Shown here one piece after another: positions 44,814 through 55,466 of a stretch of DNA of 64,000 bases. The position numbers and the translations under genes are program-made. Within the stretch, counting starts at the first letter, position 1. Every line of letters starts with the position of its first letter. The stretch comes from Scilla litardierei. Lineage: Eukaryota > Streptophyta > Magnoliopsida > Asparagales > Asparagaceae. The notes below the pieces were generated by a model. It worked only from the letters and a program-made list of their open reading frames with translations, had not been told where the DNA came from and made no database searches. The stretch is from the NCBI GenBank assembly GCA_030789695.1, contig CM061135.1, forward strand, positions 108,260,301 to 108,324,300, written 5' to 3'.

Positions 44814-47007
44814 CTAAGAAGGTGGTGCTGCGCCGTCTCCGTCCTGAGGCGGAGGAGGTGGTGGTGGTGGTGGTGTAGGCTGCTGAGCTGGGGTGGGCGT
44901 GGAAGTGGAAGCAGGTCTAGTGTGTCTGGAAGGGTGTGTGGGAACCTGCTGGGTGGGTGGGGGTACGCGTGGGAGACGCTCCAAGACCTGTGTAAGGCAG
45001 TAATGGATCTGGGGGATCAGCTCGAAGCGTCCAGCCATCGCAGAGACGGTGGAGGACAGGGTCCTAAGGTCACCTCTAAGACCACTCACCGCCAACTCAA
45101 GAGCACGTATGCTCTGCAGTACAGTGTCGGGCGGGGGTGGTGCAGAGGGACGCACCGGTCTAGGCTGTGCAGGGCGAGGCTGGCGTACGCGAGTGGAGTA
45201 TGTAACGGGCTCAGCAGGGAAGAGGACAAAAGGTGCCGCGCCTGCAAAAGTGGGCCTGGCCTCAGTGTGAGGCCGGGATGCGCGGTGAGAAGTGGAGGCA
45301 GCGGCAGCGAAAGAAGTGTGCAAAAGTGGCAGCGAGGCGGCCAGAGAGGTCAGTGGCACAGAAGTGTGGACAGACGCCACGACGCTCTCAGAAAATACAG
45401 CAGGGGTGGAGACAGAGGTAACTACCGCTGGGGCGGAAGTGTGTCGACCAAGAGGCGCAACCCCAGCGGAGATCATGCTAGCCATGGTCTCCACGACCGT
45501 GGCAAACGAGGGCTCTCCACTCTCGACAAAGGTCGGCGGGCGCTCAGGGAGTGCGGAGCAAAGAGGCTCCACGGACAGAGGGCCAGAGGTGGCAGTGGGA
45601 GTGGTGGTGACAGCCTCGGAAGTGGTGACAGTGGTGGAAGTGGGCTCAGTAAAAGTACTCTCGACACCGACAACGGTGTCAGGAGCAGCAGAAGCATCAG
45701 GTATGGGCTGAGGGGCCACTGGGTCAACAGGGTCGGCGGCAGTCTCGGCAGGGTGTGCAGCAGGGTCTGCGGGGGGCAGCCTGGGCAGCGTGGGCAGCGT
45801 GGGCCTGCTCGGCCTCCTCGGCCTCGAGCACGTAGGCAGCGGGGATGAGAACATCCATCGCCGGGAGCCAGTCGACGTGGGCTGGTGCAATCTGAGTCCG
45901 AGCAGGGCTCGGGAGAATCATGTAGTCGGCACCGTAAGGGCCGTGCAACCAGACCCAGTGACGCTCACCATGCGGACGAAGCATCTTCATCCGGGCCATA
46001 ACGTCTATCGACAGAGAAGTGGGGCCCGGGACGCGTCGCAAGTCGTCAGGTAGGTCCTCGCCGGTCATCATGGTAAGCAAGGTGATCAGACCGCCGCAGC
46101 ATATCGGTGAGCGAGCGCCCACCGATACAATGATGCGGTCTAAAAACCAAGCCGCAATGTCGATCACGACGGCGGGGACAAGCTCGTGTCCATCCCTAGA
46201 TAGAGCTCTGGGACGTGTCATCGCATAGAGCATGTAGAGCTCTGGCGTAGACATCGTGCCCGGCTCATATCTGGCCAAAAAGGTGGTCGCCATGAGGCGC
46301 TGGGCAATGCGGAGGCAGGGGTGGACAATGGCCGATGCCTTGGCCCTACTAGGGTCAAAGGCAGCGTGGTGACCAGTAATCCGGGCCCAGAAGGCACCGG
46401 CGTCAAAGGAAGGTGGGGGGATATGGGTGGGGCCGTAACCGCGATCGGCTCCGGGGACGGCGGGCCACGAGAAGAATGCTCTCATCATATCGAGAGTGAC
46501 CTGGCACTCTCGATCCATGAACCGGAATGAGCATCCCTCGTCGGTCCGGGCGATCGAACTCAAAACCTCAAGTGTCGGGCGGGTAAAAGTATCCGCCGAC
46601 ACCTGCAGAAAATCTCGCCAGCCCACGTTGTCGTACAACGTGAGCATCCCCTCTAGTACCCCCAGGCGTCCTAGGTCAGCGAGGTGTGCAAACTTGGAGG
46701 GTACGATCGAGCGCTGGGAGATACGCTCGAAGACGGCGCGGTGTGCGTCGTCTCGGAACGTAATCCCGAGCGGCCCGACCAGTGGAGCCGGTGGTGGTGG
46801 CTGTGGGTCGGCGGGGAGAGGCTGTGCGGGCTGTGGGTGCACTGCAGGCTGTGCGGGGTGTGCGGGGCCTGCAGGCTGTGCTGGGTGTGCGGGGTGTGTG
46901 GGGGACGGTGGAGGAGAGTCCTCCAACTCGTGGGAGGGGCCGGCATCATCCGACCGCTTCCGCTTGGCGGAAGCTCTCTTCGACCGCGGCCGTGTCCGGG
47001 GCGGCAT
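44814..47007 (-). pseudogene. Element D second frame: ATHILA-type protein, one frameshift
   Basis: Begins MPPRTRPRSKRASAKRKRS at 47007 and ends with a Pro run at 44814, about 731 codons. Blocks: LGITFRDDAHR, LGVLEGMLTLYDNVGWRDFL, EGCSFRFMDRECQVTL, FFSWPAVPG, RIAQRLMATTFLARYEPGTM, ICCGGLITLLTMMTGEDLP, WLHGPYGADYMILPSPAR. The sense frame shifts once within 45,724-45,790; before and after it the frame is free of stops. The protein resembles the ATHILA ORF-1 family of unknown function. No membrane anchor or signal peptide is seen, so an envelope role is unsupported. It could be a nucleic-acid binding or accessory protein, judging by the basic N-terminus. Confidence 0.82.
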
Positions 47008-48225
47008 ATCGGCCCCGAGCGCGCCGAAAAGTGAAAAAAGTGTGGTGCGTGTAAAAGAGTGGAAAGAGTGTACCCCGACACGCCGCGAGTGCTAAGAAGT
47101 GGAAGCGTGCGAAGTCCGCGCCTCCACGAAGTCCAAAACAGCCCGTAGAAGCTCCCCTGTGCTCCCCTAAGCTCCAAAAAGCAACCTGCGCATGAAATGG
47201 CGAAATCAGTGGGTAATATTCAAAATGTATGGAGCGTTAGGGGTATAATAGATAGATATGGAAATTGATTTGGGGTAGGGGTTCGTTTAGCACATGGATC
47301 CTCAAAGAATACACAAAAAGAGGCGAAAACGGCGAAAACAGGGGTACCGGAGGTGATCGGACGGGCGGCCGCCGCCAGCGACTCGGGCGAGGCGTCGGCG
47401 GGTGCTCGGCCGGCGGTGGCGGGCCGAGCGGCGGCGTGGCAGCAGTGGTCGGGCGAGTAAGGGTCCGAGCCAAGAGATCGGGCGAGGGAAGTCGAGGGGT
47501 CGGGCTCGTTTGGGGGATTTGAGATTTCGAAAACTGTGCCCCCCTCGCCCCTTATATATAAAAAAGTTATGACTCGGCCGAGTGACGTGGCACTCGGCCG
47601 AGCGTTACCAATGAAAATTTCCTCCCCGCTATCGCTTCGGCCGAGTGGATTTGCTAGCCTCGACCGAGTGGAGTAAGTCCATTCGGCCGAGTGACTCAAG
47701 CTACTCGGCATGACTCGCCCTAGGAGGGTATCCGTTTTACTCGGCCGAGTGGGAATATGTACTCGGCCGAGTAGCAGTTATATTGAAATCAGGAAAATAA
47801 ACAGAGAGTTGGGTACAGCAGACTTCCCTCGTTCGTGAGCGGCTCGGCCGGACGAACATGTGTACTCGGCTGAGTGACTAGTATACTCGGCCGAGTGAGC
47901 CTTAATCTCTGCTGTTTGTCTTCGTTTGGACTCTAAACTCCGTCTTTCTTCCTCCAGTCGATTCTGTCTTCCTCCTAAGCGTCGAGCGCCTTCTTGGGGC
48001 GCTCCTCGTCGACTCGTTCATCCTCCTCATGATGGATCTACCTATCTCCTCTCCTGTTAAGAAAAATAGGACCCGTTATCACAAAATTTTTGGGCGAACG
48101 ACTCAAAACACTAAAAATTTCTAAAACGAAAATAAAGAAAAAGTAAAAATAAATCAAAAACCGTTGGGTTACGTCCCGACAAGCGCTCGTTTAAGGTCGT
48201 GAGCTCGACCCCCTATAATTTTCAA
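47008..48225 (-). other. Spacer between D gag-protease and second frame, palindrome-rich
   Basis: No coding region. It holds many CACTCGGCCGAGTG-type palindromes at 47,570-47,900. It corresponds to 22755-23976 of E and occupies the place where pol would be. Confidence 0.85.
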
Positions 48226-50997
48226 TCAATGCGGGATGTTTGGTGCATATGAGATGCACCCATCAAACTTTCCGGGGAGAACGCTTGGATTGGGAAGTTG
48301 CGGCGTAGTGTTCTCCCGCGGTGGTCTCTCGTCTCGAATAGTGTTGGGGGGAGGCTCCCCCAAGCTAGCATTTGCTCCGGTCAACGGTTTTGCCGGTGAT
48401 GCCGATTTCCGTGCCGGCGGAGCTTTCTTTGGAGACTTTAGTTTCGAGAGCTTGCAGAGCTCTCGAATCCTTGCGACATCAGCGTCGCCTTCATCATCTT
48501 CAGCGGAGAGGTCGTGTGAATCATTTTTCTTCTCTTCTTGGCCTAAATCCGGGCCTTCCTCAAAGTCTTCATCGAAAAGAGCGCCAATTGAGTGAGGAAT
48601 CGCCTCTTCAATCACCTCATCAAGGAGGTCCATGTAGTCAAGTTCCTCATGATAAGGCACGTGCTTCATGGCCTTAGGAATGTGGAGCTCCACCTCGATG
48701 TTTCCGACGTTTAAAGTTAGGGTGCCTTCGCGCACGTCGACGATGACTCCGGCGGTGGCTAGGAACGGGCGTCCAAGTATCAATGAAGTGTCTCCCTCCT
48801 CCTTAACGTCCATGATCACGAAGTCACATGGCAAGCATATTCCCCCCGGGAATTGTAGCGGTATGTCTTCGGCAACCCCCACCGGCCTTGTTATCCGTCC
48901 ATCGGCTAATTGAATGCGCATGTCGGTGGGTTTCAACTTTGTCCCGGTGTTTAGCCTTAAGAACATGGAGAGAGGCATGAGGCTCACACTAGCCCCAAGA
49001 TCAACCAACGCCTTTTGAAGAGGAACGCCGCCCAAAGTGCAAGGAATCCGAAAACTCCCCGGATCTTTAAATTTTGCCGGCTCCTTCTCTCTCTTGGTGA
49101 ACCAAGAGCCCTCCTCGGCTAGCATGATCTTCTCCTTCCTTTTCCTCCCCGAAATCAAGTCCTTCAAAAATTTAGCATACGTGGGGATCTCGACGATGGC
49201 GTCAAGGAAGGGAATGTTAAGGCTAACTCCTCTTAGGTACTCGAGAAATTTTGCTAGCCTTTTCTCCATTTTCGCTCTAGCGAGCCTTTGGGGGAATGGG
49301 ACCGGTGGCATGAAGCGCCTTTCCTCAATCAATTGCTCCGCTCTAGATTTCTCTTTGTCTTGTGGCTCCTTCTCTTTTTCAACTTCAACTATCGGCTCAA
49401 TTGGCTCCAAGCTTTCCTCCACGGGCTCCTCAATAGGAATCATGGCGGGGGTGGTGTCCTTCCCGCCTCTAGTAGTAACGGCAACTACGGCATTGATGTG
49501 GCCCGTGTTGCCCTGTGGGTTTTGCTCCGGTTGCGCCGGCAATCTTTGAGTGTTCCGATTGAGCAACGCCAATTGCTCCGATATTTGAGCCACAATGGTA
49601 TTAAGGGAGTCTTGCCCCGCCTTCAAGCTGGCATTTACCTTATTTTGCTCGACCATGAACGCCTCCACTCTAGTTTCGAAGTCGGATCGTTGTGGAGCTT
49701 GTGGAGGGTTTTGATTTTGATTCCTCCACCCTTGGTTGTATCCGGGAGGCCTATATGGTGGAACTTGTTGCTTTGGTTGAAAGTTTTGTTGTGGAGGCCC
49801 CCTCGGTGGATAGTATGGTTGTTGGGGTGGTGGTGGTCGAGCTTGTTGAGGTGGTTGTTGTGGCGGGTCCAAGGCTCCTTCAGTGTTGGCGTAAGAGAAT
49901 CCGGGATGATTTCTCGTGGCCGGATTGGCCCAATACCCTTGGTTCCCCGCAACATATTGTACTTGCTCCAAGGATCCTTCTACTTGCTCTCCTCCCGAGT
50001 ACATGGCTTGAGATTGGTCTTGCCAATCACACATTTGGTTCGTCGGCGCGGAGGTGGAAGGGGTCCCTTGGGGCTCCGTGATGAACTTCTCCAATCTCTC
50101 CACTACCTTGTGGAGAGAATCAAACTTGCTCGTAAGTTCCGCTACGGCCTTTGCCTCATAGATGCTAGTTGGCTTTAAGGAGGACGTAGAGTGCCCTCGC
50201 TCATCGCCCCATTGTTGGTTATTTGAGGCCATCTCCTCAATTAGGGCCGTAGCTTCCTCGGGAGTCTTTGACAAGATAGCACCATTCGCCGCGGCATCAA
50301 TAATTTGTTTGGTCCCCGGTTGGAGACCGTTGTAGAAGCTATGAACTAGCTCCCAATCTTCTATACTGTGGTGCGGGCATTGATGCTGCAAATCCTTAAA
50401 ACGCTCCCAAGCTTCATAAAGCGTCTCCTGTGGTCCTTGCTTGAAGGACATGAGAGCGCTCCGGATCTTCACCGTCTTGGATGGCGGGTAGAACTTATCA
50501 ATAAATGCACTCGCCAACTCGTCCCAAGTGGTGAAGACTCCGGCAGCCTGCGTCCTCAACCAATAGAGTGCCTTGTCCTTAAGCGTGAAGGGGAAGAGAC
50601 GTAGTCTGATAGCATCGATGGAGACCCACGGCATCTGGAATGTGGCGCACTTTGACAAGAATAATTGGATGTGGTAGTGGGGGTTCTCATGGGCGTTCCC
50701 ATGAAATGGGTCTTGTTGCATCAAAACCACCAATCCAGTCTTTAGCTCAAAGTTCTTGTCAGCCGCCAACTGCGGCACGGCAATGGACGAGGTAGTAGAA
50801 GAGGTCTTAGGCCGAAGCCTATCGCGAATAGAAATTATCCTCGCCATCCTTGCCGCCAATTCTTCAGGAGTTTCCGTGTTGGTCATATACCTCCCTTCCG
50901 GATTTTGTCTCTTTTCCGCTCTAAGTCTCCGCGCGGTACGTTCAATCTCGGGATCAAATAATAAAGCTTCAGGGTCCGCCGTAGATCTCGTGTACAT
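48226..50997 (-). CDS. Element D gag-protease polyprotein (Athila type), intact
   Basis: 923 codons without a stop. The ATG at 50997 is chosen because MYTRSTADPEALLFDPE matches the start of the E copy; upstream in-frame sequence is leader and primer site. Gag core at residues 90-240 (LFPFTLKDKALYWLRTQ, FIDKFYPPSKT, QCPHHSIEDWELVHSFYNGL) would assemble particles and bind element RNA. A Pro/Gln-rich region lies around residues 380-480. The aspartic protease at about residue 665 has VDLGASVSLMPLSMF and later SLILGRPFLATAG. The active-site DLGAS departs from the usual D[ST]GA but is common to both copies. No zinc knuckle seen. Nothing downstream supplies reverse transcriptase. Confidence 0.93.
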   Translation of the reverse strand: MYTRSTADPEALLFDPEIERTARRLRAEKRQNPEGRYMTNTETPEELAARMARIISIRDRLRPKTSSTTSSIAVPQLAADKNFELKTGLVVLMQQDPFHGNAHENPHYHIQLFLSKCATFQMPWVSIDAIRLRLFPFTLKDKALYWLRTQAAGVFTTWDELASAFIDKFYPPSKTVKIRSALMSFKQGPQETLYEAWERFKDLQHQCPHHSIEDWELVHSFYNGLQPGTKQIIDAAANGAILSKTPEEATALIEEMASNNQQWGDERGHSTSSLKPTSIYEAKAVAELTSKFDSLHKVVERLEKFITEPQGTPSTSAPTNQMCDWQDQSQAMYSGGEQVEGSLEQVQYVAGNQGYWANPATRNHPGFSYANTEGALDPPQQPPQQARPPPPQQPYYPPRGPPQQNFQPKQQVPPYRPPGYNQGWRNQNQNPPQAPQRSDFETRVEAFMVEQNKVNASLKAGQDSLNTIVAQISEQLALLNRNTQRLPAQPEQNPQGNTGHINAVVAVTTRGGKDTTPAMIPIEEPVEESLEPIEPIVEVEKEKEPQDKEKSRAEQLIEERRFMPPVPFPQRLARAKMEKRLAKFLEYLRGVSLNIPFLDAIVEIPTYAKFLKDLISGRKRKEKIMLAEEGSWFTKREKEPAKFKDPGSFRIPCTLGGVPLQKALVDLGASVSLMPLSMFLRLNTGTKLKPTDMRIQLADGRITRPVGVAEDIPLQFPGGICLPCDFVIMDVKEEGDTSLILGRPFLATAGVIVDVREGTLTLNVGNIEVELHIPKAMKHVPYHEELDYMDLLDEVIEEAIPHSIGALFDEDFEEGPDLGQEEKKNDSHDLSAEDDEGDADVARIRELCKLSKLKSPKKAPPARKSASPAKPLTGANASLGEPPPNTIRDERPPRENTTPQLPNPSVLPGKFDGCISYAPNIPH

Positions 50998-51131
50998 GCA
51001 CAGGGGAAACAGAGTTTCAAAGAAATGATTAGTACCATGGAAGGGTTGGGTAAGAAATAAGAAATAAAAATAATGATAATAATAGTAAAAAAAAGAATAG
51101 CTAGGGTGAGAAAGAATCAAACGCAATCGCC

Positions 51132-51149
51132 TCCCCGGCAACGGCGCCA
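51132..51149 (-). other. Primer binding site of element D, tRNA-Asp type
   Basis: TGGCGCCGTTGCCGGGGA on the minus strand, six bases inside the 5' LTR end, identical to that of E. Confidence 0.93.
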
Positions 51150-51155
51150 AAAACT

Positions 51156-52970
51156 TGATCGCTCCGGGACGTGACCCAAAAGAACGGTTGTAGTTTTACC
51201 GCAAGTGCACGGTGTAGCAGCGAGCGGGATATCGAACACAGGGAGGACGAATGAATGTGCTTGCTCCGATCAACCTGGCTATTTAAGAAGAGAATTTTGC
51301 CTTTGGCGATCCTGTCACAATCGTCAGACAAATGTACGAAATATCAAATCAAATAAAGAACGTCTAGGGAATGGGGAATCCCCGCTACACACCATACTTC
51401 ATAAATGTGGTTCATCGGTATCAAAATTGCTAGAATGAGAATTCGGATGAACTAGTTGCAACTGAATGTAGAACCAAGCTCACGCTCTCGCGCTGTTGCC
51501 GGTCTATAGCTATCCTAGGGTCGGGTCCAATCTCTTGCAAACCCTACCCTAGGGAAGCTAGCATTAGGATCAACATCATCGTCCAATCGCGCACCGAGCC
51601 CAATCTCTTGCAAACTCGGTCCACGATCTAGATTAGGATAGTTCCTACCCGTCCAATCTCTTGCAAACAGGTATCGGCATGGAATTACAACCGGGAATCC
51701 TAGTATCGGTCCAATCTCTTGCAAACCGATATTTCGAAAATCCGACTCCAACCCAATTCGGATTTCTAGGGCTTCCTATCAAATTGGGATCCAATCTCTT
51801 GCAAATCCCAATTGATATGAATACCCAGCAATCCGTAGTAAATTGATCCCAATCTAATCCCTAATAACAATTCTAGCTCAATTTCTACCAATTCTTCACA
51901 AATATGAAAGTGGGCTTGTAGGGTTCATCCCCACGCCCCAGGACGTGGAGACTACTCACAAATCATAGCAAGATCACAAAAATAATCGTTGAGATAAGCA
52001 ATAGAATTCATCACAACAATGATATAAACAATAAAAATAGAATTTTTAGGGAAAAGAGATGCAAACCAATGTAGTTCTTCAATTAATCCAACAAAAATCA
52101 AAGTTTTGCTCCTTCTCCAATCACAAGAATAAAGCTAAAAAACTAATCTAAAAAGCTGCAAAAAATCTAAGAGAGAGCTCTCAAAACTAGGGTAAAAACA
52201 GGGCTTAAATAGCCCCAAAAATCGTCCAAAAATTGTGACCAAAATGCCCCTGCACAGCCTGTTTTCCGCAGTTTTCGCTACAGGCAGCGCATCGCACTCG
52301 GCCGAGTGACAAAAGTCGCTCGGCCGAGTGAAAACCCTGCAATTTTCCAGTAAGTCGAGGCTTTCAGGGGTCTTCAGTTCGGGGGCGGCTCGGCCGAGTG
52401 AGTTGTCGTCACTCGGCCGATGACTTCACTGCACTCGGGCGGTCGGGATTCTCCACTCGGCCGAGTGGGTCTTCTGAAGTTCAGGCAGCCGAAAAACAGA
52501 AACTTCGATGTTTTGGAAGGGCTTCGTCTGGGCGCCACTCGGGCGGACGTGGTATCGTCACTCGGCCGAGTGGGTCTTCTGTGCTCGGCCGAGTGCACAG
52601 GTAACTCGTGTCTGAACTGGTCGGCCGAGCAGTGTCTCGCTGGTCGGCCGAGTGGCTCCTTCACTCGGCTGAGTGGGACACAAAAAATGCCCAATCTGAT
52701 TGTTTTGGCCTCCTCGTCGCTCCTGCGATGTCCATTCTTCTTCCGCTCCTCTCCAACAGCAAAATACCCCTCGGGGAGGTCGTCGGTGACCGTCTAGAGT
52801 AAGCGCATCTCGAGATCACTCCAAATCGCGCCAAATCACCTGAAATGCGACAAAAACAACAAATCGTGAAAAGCATCGCAATATCGTCGATATATCGTGA
52901 AAAACATGATTTGGGCGATCTAAATGGCATGCAAATATGCGGAAAAAAGGTGTAAAATAAGGAGTGATCA
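51156..52970 (-). repeat. Element D 5' LTR
   Basis: 1,815 bp, partner of 41062-42876. Palindromes CACTCGGCCGAGTG at 52,290-52,680. Hairpin series at 51514-51817. Confidence 0.95.
51514..51817 (-). other. Five constant-loop hairpins (D 5' LTR)
   Basis: Same five stems as at 41420-41723. One base of the H3 surroundings changes (AAACAGG for AAACGGG), weakening H3 in this copy. The other four stems are intact. Confidence 0.9.
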
Positions 52971-52975
52971 ATCCC

Positions 52976-54825
52976 TCCGCACCAAGGCCCGCACCGACCC
53001 CAAACGATGCAACCCTCGCATCCCATGTGTCTGACCGACGGAGCTCCCCGCATTTGGCTGAGTACGACCGAGAGCAAACATCGGAACCCCGCACCCGTCG
53101 CACCACTTGCCACCGTGGGCCCCCCAAGTTCTCCAGAGGTATTGTGGGTCCCCCAAAGGTCCCTAGGATTACTGTGGGCCCCACCTAGGTGCTTTCTCTC
53201 CGACGATTCGCCGTGCACGACGTTGCGACACGTCGTAGCCCGTCGTCGCACGTGCTAGCTTTGGAATCTGGAACCGTTGCTCCGGTTGATGCTCTGAACT
53301 TTCCAGCGAGGAAACTAATTTGGAATCTGGACTTGGAGCGCGTTCTCTTATTCCAACCCCCGGCGTCGCTACCCGACGCCGGTGTAGCTTTCGCGTCGTG
53401 TTGAGGTAACGCTTTGCACCCCTAGGACCCCCAACCCATTGCCTGTTAATCAAGACTATATTGATGTTTTTAAAATGTTTTAAATGCTTTAAATTCACTA
53501 ATCAAGATTAATAATATGGACTTTAGACCGGTGGACTTGTGCACGTAGGATAATTGTGATTTTTGGACTCATTGGACGGTGTGCTCAGACGTCGTACTTG
53601 CAGGCAAGTGAAACTTGCCAACTCTTGTGTAGGGCCATGTTGTTAGGCCACTTCCTTGTTTTCAGCGTAAAAGAGACTAGTCAGTGAAATAATAGCTGGC
53701 AAGACGCCTACTTGATCTAGTTTGACAACGAAACTAGATCCGTCACCTAATTGATCTAGCTTGACAACGAAGCTAGATCCAACCTTTAAACTTGTTGTTC
53801 CTGCATACTAAACTGTCACGTTTACTTTCCTTAACTGTACGTACTTTTAACTGCCATACATTGCATCTTACATGTCATCCAAATTGATTGTTGCATCGTA
53901 GCACACGCTACAAAATACTTGTACAAATCCGTGTTTCCGTGTTTCCGGCTAGGTGCACCCCTAGGCCATACTTGTTTAAAACACTTCCTGGCTCATGGTC
54001 CAGAAGCGGCCTCATGTGTTGGCTGAAAACCAATGCCCGATACACGTGGAGGGGTAGGGATAAACGGTCACTTAAGCTTAAGAGTGGCATGATCAGCCCT
54101 CTAGCCAAAAGACGGAATCTATGTGCACGAGGTGCTTACTTTACTTGTCCTGTACTTGTCTTGTGAATGATTCATGTAATACTTGTCATACATGCCATGT
54201 TTAAATGCCATGCTCGTACTTTACTTTACTTTACCTTACCTGTTGCACTCATTGCTTTAACTGCCATGTCATTACATCATGCTAGAACTGCTAGGTTGCT
54301 TTACTTTTACCTACCTTCAGTTTCCTTGCACAAGTCTCTTGTAGACTTGCTGACATGTGCCCCTTGCTCTTTTGGGTGTCACATGTTAGACCCTGAGCCA
54401 GAGACCGTTGCTGAGTACGTGATGTGTTGCTGACGCTGAGCCTGAGTCCTTGTCTGCCCAGGAGGATTTTGTGGACACCGGTGACCATTCCTTGAGTCTT
54501 TGATGAGCTTCCTTTTGTTTTAGGCCTTTTGTTAGTTGTTGGTGCGAGGCACCTATGCTTTGTACTTTTGTTGGCCATGTTTGGGCCTTTACACTCTTTT
54601 CTATTCAGCCTGGTGGCTTTTCTGCGTTGTTGGAATTTATATTATGGATATTCTGAGATTATTCTTTTGTCTCATTTCATTATTATTATCTTTGTTTCGT
54701 TCGCGTTGCAAGGACCTGCAGTTTTAAATTGATTGACGCTTATCGGACTTGCAGCTTTGTAGCTTCAAGTCTGAGCGGACCTTCTCACGCTTCGCCTCCA
54801 TATTTTTGGGAAGCGGGGCGTGACA
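52976..54825 (+). repeat. Element C 3' LTR, second part
   Basis: Continues 41061 after element D and its TSD. Ends GGGGCGTGACA at 54825. Together the two parts give 2,875 bp, against 2,879 for the 5' LTR. The hairpin pair with loop GACAACG is at 53714-53740 and 53753-53779. Confidence 0.93.
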
Positions 54826-54830
54826 GCTAG
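54826..54830. repeat. Target-site duplication GCTAG (right) of element C
   Basis: Matches 33562-33566. Confidence 0.93.
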
Positions 54831-55461
54831 GGTTGATTACTTGAGGGAAATGGGTATCCTAAGCCTCCTATATATAGTGTAGATGTGTTTGACCAAGTCT
54901 AGGGTTTTATTTGAATTAAAATTGCTTTTTAATCAATTTTAAACCCAAAAATTCACCCACACTATATCTCAAGCAATAGGGGTGCGGCCAAGGGGCTATG
55001 ATTTGGGTCAAAAATGTTTTGAAGAGTTATAATCTAATAGAAATTATATTGGGTTGAAAATACTTTAAAACTTAGTATTTAAAAATATTTTAAGCTTGGC
55101 CAAAAATGTAAAATAATTCAACTGAAATCCAAAAATTTTGAGAAAAATATTGGGGTGATCGGGACGACGAGATAAAGAAGTCAGAGAAGACGGATCACAA
55201 TATCGATGACGGGAAATGAAACTAAAAATAGAAAGGCCTAACGACAAAAGTGAAAATCGTGACGTCTCTTCAAACAAGGTCAAATCGGGGGAGAATGACC
55301 CGTGAAATGACGTTCCAAATTAGTGCCACAATTTAATACTCTCAGAGACGATCACAAAGACATATCACATCAAAGTGTTCAAAACAAACAAAGTCAAATA
55401 AAAACGTGCACGGTCAAAAGCATGTGCACGAACAAAGTACGATCGAAAAACGACCGTTACA
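54831..55461 (-). repeat. Element A 5' LTR, second part
   Basis: Matches about 14,061-14,691 of the 3' LTR and ends (plus strand) CGTTACA before the TGTAC duplication. A TATA-like CCTATATATAG lies near 54,870. Confidence 0.93.
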
Positions 55462-55466
55462 TGTAC
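55462..55466. repeat. Target-site duplication TGTAC (right) of chromovirus A
   Basis: Matches 11842-11846. LINE sequence resumes immediately. Confidence 0.93.

Larger units (their letters stand above)
41062..52970 (-). mobile_element. Element D: Athila-type element lacking pol, intact gag
   Basis: 11,909 bp on the minus strand with two 1,815-bp LTRs of equal length. Same architecture as E: primer site for tRNA-Asp, gag-protease, palindrome-rich spacer, ATHILA-type second frame, non-coding 3' part. No reverse transcriptase or integrase. Intact gag and few LTR differences make it the youngest member of the nest. It is a diverged relative of E, not a copy of it. Confidence 0.93.
33567..54825 (+). 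mobile_element. Element C: non-coding LTR retrotransposon (LARD-type), with element D inside
   Basis: Starts TGTAATGACC, ends GGGGCGTGACA. LTRs of about 2.88 kb flank a 3.6-kb internal region with no protein-coding sequence but with a primer site and polypurine tract. LTR text, primer site and polypurine tract are homologous to those of chromovirus A, so it is probably a derivative moved by A-type proteins. Its 3' LTR is split by element D. Confidence 0.92.
11847..55461 (-). mobile_element. Element A: Tekay/Del-type chromovirus (Ty3/Gypsy), with three nested insertions
   Basis: A minus-strand LTR retrotransposon occupying the LINE. Order in its own sense: 5' LTR (55461-54831 plus 33566-31387), primer site, gag, protease, reverse transcriptase, RNase H, integrase with C-terminal chromodomain, polypurine tract, 3' LTR (14691-11847). 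Without E, C and D it is about 10.5 kb. LTRs are 2,845 and about 2,811 bp. Pol carries many frameshifts and stops, so it is dead. The order gag-PR-RT-RH-INT-chromodomain defines a chromovirus. Confidence 0.93.
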
